Source of the DNA: Bradyrhizobium genosp. SA-3
Lineage (GTDB): Bacteria; Pseudomonadota; Alphaproteobacteria; Rhizobiales; Xanthobacteraceae
Direction of reading: 5' to 3'
Length of the DNA: 64,000 nucleotides
Assembly: GCF_004212635.1 (NCBI RefSeq)
Contig: NZ_PSRT01000016.1
Coordinates: 20,517 to 84,516 of the forward strand
Positions 1 to 8,521 of the stretch are shown in pieces (the first letter of the stretch is position 1; the number at the start of each line of letters is the position of its first letter). The translations under genes and the position numbers were made by a program. The notes under the pieces were generated by a model that had not been told where the DNA came from, did not search any database, and saw nothing but the letters and a program-made list of their open reading frames with translations.

Positions 1-640
1 CCAGGTCGGCCTGTTCGGCCTGCCGACGCTGATCAACAACATCGAGACGCTGTGGTGGGTGCGCGACATCGTCGAGAAGGGCGCCGACTGGTGGAAGGGC
101 AATGGCCGCCATGAGCGTCATGGCCTGCGCAGCTTCTCGGTCTCGGGCCGCGTCAAGAATCCCGGCATGAAGCTGGCGCCCGCGGGCATCACCGTGCGCG
201 AGCTGATCGACGAATATTGCGGTGGCATGGCCGACGGCCATCAGTTCTACGCATACCTGCCGGGCGGCGCGTCGGGCGGCATCCTACCGGCGTCGATGGA
301 CGACATCCCGCTCGATTTCGGCACGCTGGAAAAATACGGCTGCTTCATCGGCTCCGCCGCGATCGTGATCCTGTCGCAAAAGGACAGCGTGCGCACCGCG
401 GCGTTGAACCTGATGAAGTTCTTCGAGGACGAGAGCTGCGGTCAGTGCACGCCGTGCCGCGTCGGAACCCAGAAAGCGGCGCTGCTGATGCAGAAGCCGG
501 TCTGGAACCGGGCCTTGCTGGAAGAATTGAGCCAGGCGATGCGCGATGCCTCGATCTGCGGGCTCGGACAGGCGGCATCGAATCCCGTGACCACCGTGAT
601 CAAATATTTCCCTGACGAGTTCAAGGAAGCGGCCGAATGA
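1..640 (+). CDS. fdsB: NAD-dependent formate dehydrogenase beta subunit, 3' part
   Basis: This is the C-terminal part of a NuoF-like flavoprotein; the frame is open to the left edge of the window, so the 5' end is missing. In the soluble NAD-dependent formate dehydrogenase this subunit carries FMN and a 4Fe-4S cluster and passes electrons to NAD+. Visible are the NuoF-type segment GLFGLPTLINNIETL at the very start, the SLBB-like middle, and the 4Fe-4S motif SCGQCTPCRVGT near position 435-470, with a further Cys in SICGLG. The stop codon overlaps the start of fdsA by four bases (ATGA), so the two are translationally coupled. The fdsA neighbour is what makes this FdsB rather than NuoF or HoxF. 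Confidence 0.93.
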   Translation, partial: QVGLFGLPTLINNIETLWWVRDIVEKGADWWKGNGRHERHGLRSFSVSGRVKNPGMKLAPAGITVRELIDEYCGGMADGHQFYAYLPGGASGGILPASMDDIPLDFGTLEKYGCFIGSAAIVILSQKDSVRTAALNLMKFFEDESCGQCTPCRVGTQKAALLMQKPVWNRALLEELSQAMRDASICGLGQAASNPVTTVIKYFPDEFKEAAE

Positions 641-3402
641 CCAAGATTACGTTCGAGCTCGACGGCAAGCAGGTCGAGGCCAAACCCGGCGAGACGATCT
701 GGCAGGTGGCCCAGCGCCAGGGCCGCGAGATCCCGCATCTCTGCTATTCGCCCGCACCCGACTATCGCCCCGACGGCAATTGCCGCGCCTGCATGGTCGA
801 GATCGAGGGCGAGCGCGTGCTGGCGGCGTCCTGCAAGCGTACGCCGTCGGTCGGCATGAAGGTGAAGACCGAGAGCGCGCGCGCCGTTGCCGCGCAAAAA
901 ATGGTGATGGAGCTGCTCGTCGCCGACCAGCCCGCGCGCGAGACCTCGCACGATCCGGATTCGAAGTTCTGGCACTGGGCCGAGACGACCGGCGTCACCG
1001 AGAGCCGCTTCCCCGCCGCCGAACGCTGGGCAACGGACGCCAGCCATCCGGCGATGCGCGTCAATCTCGATGCCTGCATCCAGTGTGGCCTGTGCGTGCG
1101 CGCCTGCCGCGAGGTCCAGGTCAACGACGTCATCGGCATGGCCTACCGCAATGCCGGCGCCAAGATCGTGTTCGACTTCGACGATCCCATGGGCGAGTCG
1201 ACCTGCGTCGCCTGCGGCGAATGCGTGCAGGCCTGCCCGACCGGCGCGTTGATGCCGGCCGTGATGCTCGACGACAAGCAGACCCGCGTCACCTATGCCG
1301 ACAGGAAGGTCGATTCGCTGTGCCCGTTCTGCGGCGTCGGCTGCCAGGTGACCTACGAGGTCAAGGACGAGAAGGTGATCTATGCGGAGGGCCGCGACGG
1401 CCCCGCCAATCATAATCGTCTGTGTGTGAAGGGCCGCTTCGGCTTCGACTACATCCACCATCCGCATCGGCTGACCAAGCCGCTGGTACGGCTGCCGAAC
1501 GCGAAGAAGGATGCCAACGACCAGGTCGATCCGGCCAATCCGTTCACGCATTTCCGTGAAGCGAGCTGGGAAGAGGCGCTCGACATCGCGGCCAAGGGCC
1601 TCGTGAAGATTCGCGACGAGAAGGGCGTGAAAGCGCTGGCCGGCTTCGGCTCGGCCAAGGGCTCGAACGAAGAGGCCTATCTGTTCCAGAAGCTGGTGCG
1701 CACCGGCTTCGGCTCGAACAATGTCGATCACTGCACCCGGCTGTGTCACGCCTCGTCGGTCGCGGCGCTGTTCGAAGGCTTGAGCTCGGGCGCGGTGTCG
1801 GCGCCGTTCTCCGCCGCGATGGATGCCGAGGTGATCTGGGTGATCGGCGCCAACCCGACGGTGAACCATCCGGTCGCTGCGACCTACATCAAGAACGCTG
1901 CCAAGAACGGCGCAAAGCTGTTCGTGATGGACCCGCGCAAGCAGACGCTGTCGCGCCACGCGACCAAGCATCTGCAGTTCAAGCCGGGCTCCGACGTCGC
2001 CATGCTGAATGCGATGATCAACACGATCATCACCGAAGGCCTGACCGACGACCAGTACATTGCCGGTTACACCGAAGGCTTCGAGGAGCTCAAGGAGAAG
2101 ATCAAGGAGTTCACGCCGGAGAAGATGGAGCCGATCTGCGGCATCCCGGCGCAGACGCTGCGCGAGGTCGCGCGGACCTATGCGCGCGCAAAATCCTCGA
2201 TCATCTTCTGGGGCATGGGCATCAGCCAGCACGTCCACGGCACCGACAATGCGCGCTGCCTGATTGCGCTGGCGCTGATCACCGGCCAGGTCGGCCGTCC
2301 CGGCACCGGGCTGCATCCGCTGCGCGGCCAGAACAACGTGCAGGGCGCCTCCGATGCCGGCCTGATTCCGATGTTCCTGCCGGACTATCAGCCGGTCGGC
2401 CGCGACGACATGCGCGGCGCTTTCGAGAAGCTGTGGCAGCAGGATCTCGATCCGGTCCGCGGATTGACCGTGGTCGAGATCATGAACGCGATCCATGCCG
2501 GCGAGATCAAGGGCATGTACATCGAGGGCGAGAACCCCGCGATGTCCGACCCCGACCTCCAGCACGCGCGCCACGCGCTGGCCATGCTCGATCATCTCGT
2601 GGTGCAGGATCTCTTCGTTACCGAGACCGCGTTCCACGCCGACGTGATCCTGCCGGCCTCGGCCTTTGCCGAGAAGGAAGGCTCCTTCACCAACACCGAT
2701 CGCCGCGTGCAGCTCGCGCGCCAGGTGATCAAGCCGCCCGGCGATGCGCGGCAGGATCTCTGGATCATCCAGGAGATCGGCAAGCGCATGGGGCTGCCGT
2801 GGAATTATTCCGGCCCCGGCGACGTCTACACCGAGATGGCGGAGCTGATGCCGTCGCTGAAAAACATCAGCTGGGAACGGCTGGTGCGTGAAGGCGCGGT
2901 CACCTATCCGGCCGACGCTCCCGATAAGCCCGGCAACGAGATCATCTTCACCACGGGCTTCCCGACCGCGAGCGGCCGCGGCAAGATCGTGCCGGCCAAG
3001 GTCATCCCGCCGGACGAGCTGCCCGACGCCGAATATCCGATGGTGCTGTCGACCGGCCGCGTGCTCGAGCACTGGCACACCGGCTCGATGACGCGCCGCG
3101 CGCAAGTGCTCGACCAGATCGAGCCCGAGGCGGTCGCGTTCATGTCGCCGAAGGACATGCGCAAGAAGAGGCTCGCGCCGGGCGATTTCATTCGCCTGGA
3201 GACCCGCCGCGGCGCCGTCGAGGTCAAGGTGCGCTCCGACCGCGACGTGCCCGAGAACATGGTGTTCATGCCTTTCTGCTACGCAGAGGCGGCGGCGAAC
3301 CTGTTGACCAACCCGGCGCTCGATCCCTTCGGCAAGATCCCGGAGTTCAAGTTCTGCGCGGCCAGGGCGGAACGGGCAGAGATGCGGGACGCGGCGGAGT
3401 AG
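637..3402 (+). CDS. fdsA: NAD-dependent formate dehydrogenase alpha subunit (Mo-bisMGD)
   Basis: 921-residue catalytic subunit that oxidises formate to CO2 at a molybdenum bis-MGD centre in the cytoplasm. Domains in order: N-terminal 2Fe-2S ferredoxin fold (about 1-80; Cys36, Cys47, Cys51, Cys66), NuoG-type His-Cys3 cluster region (about 100-160), two 4Fe-4S ferredoxin motifs (CIQCGLCVRAC and CVACGECVQAC), a molybdopterin-type 4Fe-4S motif (CPFCGVGC, about 229-236), then the molybdopterin and molydopterin-dinucleotide-binding domains. The Cys-His pair expected to ligate Mo is Cys370-His371 in TRLCHASS. Length and layout match FdsA of Rhodobacter and Cupriavidus. It is coupled to fdsB. The fdsC/fdhD and fdsD genes that often follow fdsA are not immediately downstream; a palindromic repeat follows instead. 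Confidence 0.96.
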   Translation: MTKITFELDGKQVEAKPGETIWQVAQRQGREIPHLCYSPAPDYRPDGNCRACMVEIEGERVLAASCKRTPSVGMKVKTESARAVAAQKMVMELLVADQPARETSHDPDSKFWHWAETTGVTESRFPAAERWATDASHPAMRVNLDACIQCGLCVRACREVQVNDVIGMAYRNAGAKIVFDFDDPMGESTCVACGECVQACPTGALMPAVMLDDKQTRVTYADRKVDSLCPFCGVGCQVTYEVKDEKVIYAEGRDGPANHNRLCVKGRFGFDYIHHPHRLTKPLVRLPNAKKDANDQVDPANPFTHFREASWEEALDIAAKGLVKIRDEKGVKALAGFGSAKGSNEEAYLFQKLVRTGFGSNNVDHCTRLCHASSVAALFEGLSSGAVSAPFSAAMDAEVIWVIGANPTVNHPVAATYIKNAAKNGAKLFVMDPRKQTLSRHATKHLQFKPGSDVAMLNAMINTIITEGLTDDQYIAGYTEGFEELKEKIKEFTPEKMEPICGIPAQTLREVARTYARAKSSIIFWGMGISQHVHGTDNARCLIALALITGQVGRPGTGLHPLRGQNNVQGASDAGLIPMFLPDYQPVGRDDMRGAFEKLWQQDLDPVRGLTVVEIMNAIHAGEIKGMYIEGENPAMSDPDLQHARHALAMLDHLVVQDLFVTETAFHADVILPASAFAEKEGSFTNTDRRVQLARQVIKPPGDARQDLWIIQEIGKRMGLPWNYSGPGDVYTEMAELMPSLKNISWERLVREGAVTYPADAPDKPGNEIIFTTGFPTASGRGKIVPAKVIPPDELPDAEYPMVLSTGRVLEHWHTGSMTRRAQVLDQIEPEAVAFMSPKDMRKKRLAPGDFIRLETRRGAVEVKVRSDRDVPENMVFMPFCYAEAAANLLTNPALDPFGKIPEFKFCAARAERAEMRDAAE

Positions 3403-3445
3403 GGGCCTCGCTTCTTGGGCGAAAGGACGCCGTCAGTTTCTCGGT

Positions 3446-3572
3446 GTCGTCCTGGCGAAAGCCAGGACCCATACCGCGGAATCCATCGATAGCAGGCGGT
3501 CGCAGTACCGAACAACGAATCTTCGCCAAACTCTTCCCTGGGGTAATGGGTCCTGGCTTTCGCCAGGACGAC
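3446..3572. repeat. 26-bp perfect inverted repeat element (palindromic intergenic repeat)
   Basis: The arms at 3446-3471 and 3547-3572 are exact reverse complements over 26 bp (core cctggcgaaagccagg, itself palindromic), separated by about 75 bp. This has the form of the dispersed palindromic repeats common between genes in Bradyrhizobium. It lies just after fdsA and could fold in the transcript and limit read-through, but it has no T-tract. Seen directly; family membership is inference. Confidence 0.85.
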
Positions 3573-3633
3573 GGCTGAGAGCGTGGTGCTCTACGCACTT
3601 CGCCGCTGGCATCGACGGTGCTACACATCGCCC

Positions 3634-4107
3634 ATGTCCAAAGTCACCCCCGCCACACGGGCGCTTGAAGCCGCCGGTGTGGCTTTCACCGTCCACACTT
3701 ATGACTACGATCCCGACGCAGAAAGCATCGGGCTCCAAGCCGCTGCCGCGCTTGGTGAGGATCCGGCGCGCGTGCTGAAGACGCTGATGGCCTTGGTGGA
3801 CGGCAAGCCGGTCTGCGTGGTCGTGCCGTCCGACCAGGAAGTCTCAATGAAGAAGCTCGCCATCGCTGCGGGTGGCAAGTCGGCGCAGATGATGAAGCCG
3901 CTCGAGGCCGAGCGCGTCACCGGCTACAAGGTCGGCGGCATCAGCCCGTTCGGGCAGCGCAAGCCGGTGCGCGCTGTGATCGATCGGCGGGCCATGACGC
4001 AGGAACAGGTGTATCTCAACGGGGGCCAGCGCGGCTTACAGGTGCGGCTCAAGCCGGACGATGCGCGCGAGGTCCTCAAGGCAGTCGTGGCCGACGTGAT
4101 CGCCTGA
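3634..4107 (+). CDS. ybaK: YbaK/EbsC-type aminoacyl-tRNA editing deacylase
   Basis: 157-residue protein of the YbaK/ProX editing family, which hydrolyses mischarged aminoacyl-tRNA, typically Cys-tRNA(Pro). The frame opens upstream, but the family N-terminus matches the ATG at 3634 (MSKVTPATRALEAAG). Family features are the start TPATRALEAAGVAF, the VLKTLMALVDGKPVCVVVP segment with the conserved Lys, the KKLAIAAGGKSAQM stretch and the GGISPFGQRKPV motif. It stands alone between an intergenic repeat and the exported hydrolase. Exact tRNA specificity cannot be told from sequence. Confidence 0.92.
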   Translation: MSKVTPATRALEAAGVAFTVHTYDYDPDAESIGLQAAAALGEDPARVLKTLMALVDGKPVCVVVPSDQEVSMKKLAIAAGGKSAQMMKPLEAERVTGYKVGGISPFGQRKPVRAVIDRRAMTQEQVYLNGGQRGLQVRLKPDDAREVLKAVVADVIA

Positions 4108-4175
4108 CCACGACGGCGGTCGCACGCGCCATCAGTTGCGGTGCACAAACGCAGCGTCTTGCAAGTTGAATTTGT

Positions 4176-4191
4176 TGCACGCTCGCGTGCA
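4176..4191. promoter_or_regulatory. 16-bp inverted repeat upstream of the exported hydrolase
   Basis: tgcacg-ctcg-cgtgca has perfect 6-bp arms and lies about 80 bp before the start at 4273. The 165-bp gap must hold the promoter of that gene. It could be an operator or a small hairpin; nothing identifies a binding protein. Confidence 0.3.
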
Positions 4192-4272
4192 TGGAGCCTG
4201 CACAGCATCATTAGACTATGGTAGGGTACGATATCCGCGGAAAAAAAGTGCGTCGAAAACAGGGAGGACGAC

Positions 4273-5163
4273 ATGCGGGTGATTGCGTCGAAGGTCCTTG
4301 GCTCGTTGGCCGCAGGACTTTTTTTTATGTCCGGTGCCGTGATGGCCGCGGAGCCGCCGAAGGAGATGAAGCTCTACGTCTTCTCGTCGGGGGCGCTCAA
4401 TCTCGACAAGTCTATCATTCAGAATGGCAGTAGTGGCAAGGTCCAGATCCCGGTCGGCTTCTTTCTGATCCGGCATCCGAAGGGCGACGTGCTGTTCGAC
4501 TGCGGCAACAACGACCGCATCATCAAGGATCCCGACTATTGGGGCCCGTTCGTGAAGGCGCTTGACCCCGGCCGTTCGCCCGACATCGCCATCGACGCCC
4601 AGCTTGCCAAGATCAACGTCAAGCCGTCCGATATCAAATATGTCGTGCTCGGCCATTTCCACGTCGATCACGCCGGCAACATTGGAAAATTCCTGGACTC
4701 GACCTTCGTGTTCCAGCGTGACGAGATCAGGAACGCGTTCTGGCCGGCGCCTGGCTACGCGACCTTCTTCATCTCGGACGACTTCGCCATGCTGCGCAAC
4801 AGCGTCGGCGGCGGCATGCCGGCCAAGTACAAGACCATCGAGCTCGACGGCGATCTCGATCTGTTCGGGGACAACAGCGTCTTCATTCATCGCACCGTGT
4901 CGCACACGCCCGGAAGCCAGATCCTGGTGGTGCGGTTGCCGAAGACCGGAACAGTGGTGCTGACCAGCGACGCCATCTATCTCCAGGAGAATCTGGATAA
5001 GAACATCCTGCCGAGCATCGGCAGCGTCTATGATCCGGTCGGCATGCTCGATGCCTATGCCTGGGTGAAGCGGGTCCGCGATACCGAGGGCGCCGACATC
5101 ATCTACGCCCACGATCCCGACGTGTTCAAGGCGCACAAGCATTCGCCCGAATTCTACGAGTGA
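4273..5163 (+). CDS. Exported metallo-beta-lactamase-fold hydrolase (AHL-lactonase-like)
   Basis: 296 residues with a signal peptide (about 1-25, hydrophobic core then VMA-AEPP), so probably periplasmic. The di-zinc motif HxHxDH is complete (His128, His130, Asp132, His133 in GHFHVDHAGN). Further ligands are likely the His of HTPGSQ, the Asp of TSDAIY and the His of YAHDPD. The arrangement resembles N-acyl-homoserine-lactone lactonases of the MBL superfamily. A strong Shine-Dalgarno (cagggagg) precedes the ATG. It is a single-gene unit. Quorum-signal or other lactone hydrolysis is inference; this superfamily covers many substrates and a periplasmic location is unusual for AHL lactonases. Confidence 0.85.
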   Translation: MRVIASKVLGSLAAGLFFMSGAVMAAEPPKEMKLYVFSSGALNLDKSIIQNGSSGKVQIPVGFFLIRHPKGDVLFDCGNNDRIIKDPDYWGPFVKALDPGRSPDIAIDAQLAKINVKPSDIKYVVLGHFHVDHAGNIGKFLDSTFVFQRDEIRNAFWPAPGYATFFISDDFAMLRNSVGGGMPAKYKTIELDGDLDLFGDNSVFIHRTVSHTPGSQILVVRLPKTGTVVLTSDAIYLQENLDKNILPSIGSVYDPVGMLDAYAWVKRVRDTEGADIIYAHDPDVFKAHKHSPEFYE

Positions 5164-5274
5164 TCGGTCGCGACATCGGGTCATCTCGCGCAAGTCGTTA
5201 TCCCAGGTCCCTGGGCCCGGGATTCCGTTCGGTGCTCCGAGGGAGTGCCCGCCAGAGGGGTGTCTAAAGTCTCC

Positions 5275-6222
5275 ATGCTTCCGGCTGTCTCTCCGGTCGT
5301 TGTCGCCGAGCGCGTGACAAAATGGTACGGGCCGCGGCGCGCTGTCGCCGACGTCTCGTTTTCCATCGCGCGGGGCGAGATCGTCGGACTGCTCGGGCCG
5401 AACGGATCCGGCAAGAGCACGATCTTCCGCATGCTCACGGGCTATCTGGTTCCGACGAGCGGGCGCATTGCGGTCGCCGGCCACGACGTGGTTGAGGATT
5501 CCATCGGTGTGCGCCGCGCCATCAGCTACGTGCCGGAAGATGCGCCGCTCTACGACCACATGCGGGTCGGCGAATTCCTGCATTTTATGGCGGGGCTCAA
5601 GGGCCTGCACGGGGCGAAGGCGAGGGCCGCGGTCGACGAGGCGGCCGAGCGGCTCGACCTTGCGCGCGTCATGAAGCTGACCGCCGGCAAATTATCGCGC
5701 GGCTTCCGCCAGCGTGTCTCGATCGCGCAAGCACTCTTGGGCGATCCAGACGTTCTGGTGCTGGACGAGCCGACCAGCGGGCTCGATCCGCATCAGGTGA
5801 TCGCCGTACGCGACCTGATCCAGTCGCTGGCCGGACGGCACACCGTGCTCATGGCCTCCCACGTCCTGCCCGAGATCGAGAAGATTGCTTCGCGGGTGAT
5901 GATCCTGCTCGATGGCGTGCTGCTGACATCCGATGCATTGAAGGATGCCGCGCCCGATCTCCGGCTTCGCTTGTCGGCGGATGCGTCGCTCGAATCCATT
6001 CGCGCTGCGGCTGGTGCGGTCGCCGGCGTGCGCGACATCGTCGCCGCTGCCGATGGAGGTGGGCGCTTTCTCGTTGCGGCGGATCGGCGTCCCGCACTTG
6101 CCGCCGACCTCCTGTCCGCGCTGGTCAGCGCGCAAATTGCGGTGCGTGAGCTGACCGAGCTGCGGCCCGACCTCGAGCGGGTCTTTCTCGACCTCACCCG
6201 CCAGCCGGAGGCGGTCGCATGA
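5275..6222 (+). CDS. ABC transporter ATP-binding protein, GldA/CcmA type
   Basis: About 315-residue ATPase, first gene of a five-gene operon. Walker A is GPNGSGKST, the signature LSRGFRQRV and Walker B VLVLDEPTSGLD, followed by the His switch in MASHVLPE. The C-terminal ~90 residues form the extra domain seen in ABC-2/Gld-type exporter ATPases (ELRPDLERVFLDLT near the end). ATG at 5275 is chosen; in-frame GTGs at 5245 and 5260 are alternatives and the Shine-Dalgarno (agagggg) does not decide clearly. The stop overlaps the permease start (ATGA at 6219). It energises the permease encoded next. Confidence 0.92.
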   Translation: MLPAVSPVVVAERVTKWYGPRRAVADVSFSIARGEIVGLLGPNGSGKSTIFRMLTGYLVPTSGRIAVAGHDVVEDSIGVRRAISYVPEDAPLYDHMRVGEFLHFMAGLKGLHGAKARAAVDEAAERLDLARVMKLTAGKLSRGFRQRVSIAQALLGDPDVLVLDEPTSGLDPHQVIAVRDLIQSLAGRHTVLMASHVLPEIEKIASRVMILLDGVLLTSDALKDAAPDLRLRLSADASLESIRAAAGAVAGVRDIVAAADGGGRFLVAADRRPALAADLLSALVSAQIAVRELTELRPDLERVFLDLTRQPEAVA

Positions 6223-6920
6223 GAAGCTTCGCCGTGCTGCTGGGCAAGGAAGCGACGGCGCTGTTCTCTTCGCCGATCGCCTACGTGCTGATGACCGTGT
6301 TCCTGCTGATCATGGGCTATAGCTTCACGCTGACGCTGTTCCTCAGCCATCAGCCGAGCATGGTGCATGTCTTTTTCCAGATGTTCGTGCTCTTCATGCT
6401 GACCGCGCCGCTGATCACCATGCGCCTGTTCGCGGAGGAGCGGAAGCTCAAGACCCTGGAGGTGCTGCTGACCGCGCCTGTCTCCGAGGTCGCCATCGTG
6501 CTTGCGAAATTTCTCGCCGCGATGAGCCTGATCGTGGTCATGCTTGTGCTGTCGGGGGCCTATGCGGCCGCGCTTGCCTGGTTCGGCGATCCGGATTTCG
6601 GCCCGATCTACAGCGGCTATTTCGGCCTCTTGCTGTTCGGCTCGGCCCTGGTCGGCGCGGGGCTGTTGGCCTCGGCGTTGACAGCCAACCAGGTGATCGC
6701 AGCGCTGATCTCGCTCAGCGTGTTCCTCCTGCTCTGGATCATCGACAATTTCGGCTGGCTGCTGCCGAGCCCGTTCGACACGCTGGTGGTGAACCTGTCG
6801 CTCTCGGTTCATTTTCGTCCCTTTGCCGTCGGCTCGATCTACCTGTCCGACGTGGGCTTCTTCCTCAGCGTCACGCTGCTGATGCTGCTGTTGACGGTCC
6901 GCGCGTTGGCGCGGCGGTGA
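6219..6920 (+). CDS. ABC-2 type permease, GldF-like
   Basis: 233-residue integral membrane protein with about six hydrophobic helices (for example residues 15-37, 45-65, 95-120, 130-155, 160-185 and 205-228). The LFAEERKLKTLEVLLTAPVS segment between helices 2 and 3 is typical of the ABC-2/GldF/NosY permease group. It overlaps the ATPase gene at its start and the GldG-like gene at its end, so the three are translated together. Transported substrate unknown. Confidence 0.9.
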   Translation: MRSFAVLLGKEATALFSSPIAYVLMTVFLLIMGYSFTLTLFLSHQPSMVHVFFQMFVLFMLTAPLITMRLFAEERKLKTLEVLLTAPVSEVAIVLAKFLAAMSLIVVMLVLSGAYAAALAWFGDPDFGPIYSGYFGLLLFGSALVGAGLLASALTANQVIAALISLSVFLLLWIIDNFGWLLPSPFDTLVVNLSLSVHFRPFAVGSIYLSDVGFFLSVTLLMLLLTVRALARR

Positions 6921-6931
6921 GAGGCAACGGA

Positions 6932-8521
6932 ATGACCGGCCCCGCCAGATCGAACGTCGCGCTGCTCGCCCTGGCGGCCGGAGCGATCATCTGCGGCGCA
7001 CTAGGCTTTGCCAGACTCGGCGAGACGGCCACGAACATCTTGCTGTTCATGGCCTGCGTCCTCACCTTGCTCGCACTCTTCATCGTCGCGATCAGGCTGC
7101 CGTTGCGCAGCGGCGGTTCGGCCTGGCTCGCGAACACGTCGATCGTCCTTGCCGCCATCGCCGTCGTGATCGGCGCCAACGTTGCGCTCTATCGCCACGA
7201 TTTGCACTTCGACGTCAGCCGCGAAGGGCGCAACACGCCGCCGCAGCAGCTCACCGACGTGATCGCGCAATTGCGCGTCCCGCTGTCCCTGACCTATTTC
7301 TACAATGCCGGCGATGCAAATGCAGTCAACCTCAAGGAATTGGTTCAGACCGCCGCGCGCAACCATCCGTTGTTCGCGTTCCGCGCCATCGATCTCGACA
7401 AGGAGCCGGGCCTTGCCCGCGATCTCGGCGTTCGCGCCTACAACACGGCGGTGCTCCAGGCCGAGGATCGCAAGGTCCTGGTCGAGAACGTCATTGATCC
7501 CGCCCGCATCGGCTATGCGGCGCTGCGGGTGCTGCGCAAGCGGGTGGAGATTGTGTGCTTCGTCACCGGTCACGGCGAGCCGTTTCGGCCGTTGCCCTCG
7601 CATTTCCATTTCAGCCATGTCGAGACGCTGAAGGGGCACGAGACGCCCGGCGCCGGCGACGTGCTGGAGGCGGCGCCCGAAGCGCTCGATAGGCTTCAAC
7701 TCGCGTTGAACCAGATCGGTTTCGAGATGCGCGAGCTCGTCACGGCGACTGGCTCCAGCATCCCGTCGGACTGCTCGGTCGTCGCCGATGTCGGCCCACG
7801 CACTGCCTTTTCCGCTGACGAGGCGGCACTGCTTGGCGACTATGTACGAGGAGGGGGCCGGCTTCTGCTGCTGATTGATCCGCTGTCGGAGGTCAACGGC
7901 GATTTCGAGCGCCTGCTGTTGAGGCCTGTCGGCTTGTCGACCGAGGCGGCGATCGTGATCGATCCCCTCAATCATTTCCGCACCGACGCCGACAAGGTCG
8001 CGGTCCCCTATTATCCGCCGCATCCGATCACCCGGCGCCTGGCGTTGACCGTGTTTCCGCAAGTCCGGCCGCTCGCCGTGGCGCAGCCGCCAAGCGGCGT
8101 AAGCACGATCGTGCTCGCGGCCAGCAGCCAGGACAGCTACCTGCGTTCGCCCAGGACTGTTGCCGCTGCGAGCGATGGGGCGGCAACAGGGCCCCGCAAT
8201 GCCCAGCCGCTCGCGGTTGCTCTCGAGGGGACCTGGCCGGGCGGCGCGCCAGACAAGCGCTTCCGCATGGTCATAGCCGGGACCAGCAAGTTCGCGAGCA
8301 ACGAATATTTCCCCTATGTCTCCAACGGCGAGCTGTCGCTCGCCACGCTACGCTGGCTCGCCGAGGATGATAATTCGCCAAGTGTCGCGCCGCAGACCTT
8401 CAAGCTGCCGGAGATCGTGTTGACCAGCGGCCAGATGCGCGACACCTTCATTGTGCTGGAAGTCCTGTTGCCGCTGAGCACGGCCTTGTTCGGTGTTGCG
8501 ATGTGGTGGAGGCGGCGGTGA
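6932..8521 (+). CDS. GldG-like auxiliary component of an ABC-2 transporter
   Basis: About 529 residues. Three hydrophobic helices lie in the first 95 residues, followed by a large domain, probably periplasmic, of the GldG/ABC_transp_aux type (starting near FDVSREGRNTPPQQLTDVI), and one C-terminal helix (about 500-525) ending in WWRRR. The thiamine-amidotransferase-like fold typical of GldG includes the VRGGGRLLLLIDPLSE segment. ATG at 6932 has a good Shine-Dalgarno (gagagg, 7-nt spacing); a GTG at 6917 overlapping the upstream stop is the alternative. In Flavobacterium, GldAFG act together in gliding; no gliding genes are seen here, so the role is unknown. Confidence 0.87.
   Translation: MTGPARSNVALLALAAGAIICGALGFARLGETATNILLFMACVLTLLALFIVAIRLPLRSGGSAWLANTSIVLAAIAVVIGANVALYRHDLHFDVSREGRNTPPQQLTDVIAQLRVPLSLTYFYNAGDANAVNLKELVQTAARNHPLFAFRAIDLDKEPGLARDLGVRAYNTAVLQAEDRKVLVENVIDPARIGYAALRVLRKRVEIVCFVTGHGEPFRPLPSHFHFSHVETLKGHETPGAGDVLEAAPEALDRLQLALNQIGFEMRELVTATGSSIPSDCSVVADVGPRTAFSADEAALLGDYVRGGGRLLLLIDPLSEVNGDFERLLLRPVGLSTEAAIVIDPLNHFRTDADKVAVPYYPPHPITRRLALTVFPQVRPLAVAQPPSGVSTIVLAASSQDSYLRSPRTVAAASDGAATGPRNAQPLAVALEGTWPGGAPDKRFRMVIAGTSKFASNEYFPYVSNGELSLATLRWLAEDDNSPSVAPQTFKLPEIVLTSGQMRDTFIVLEVLLPLSTALFGVAMWWRRR

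Noticed and set aside
442..3105. Long open frame on the minus strand opposite fdsA
   Set aside because: High-GC antisense shadow of fdsA; the translation is His/Arg/Asp-rich without any motif, while the plus strand encodes a complete FdsA.
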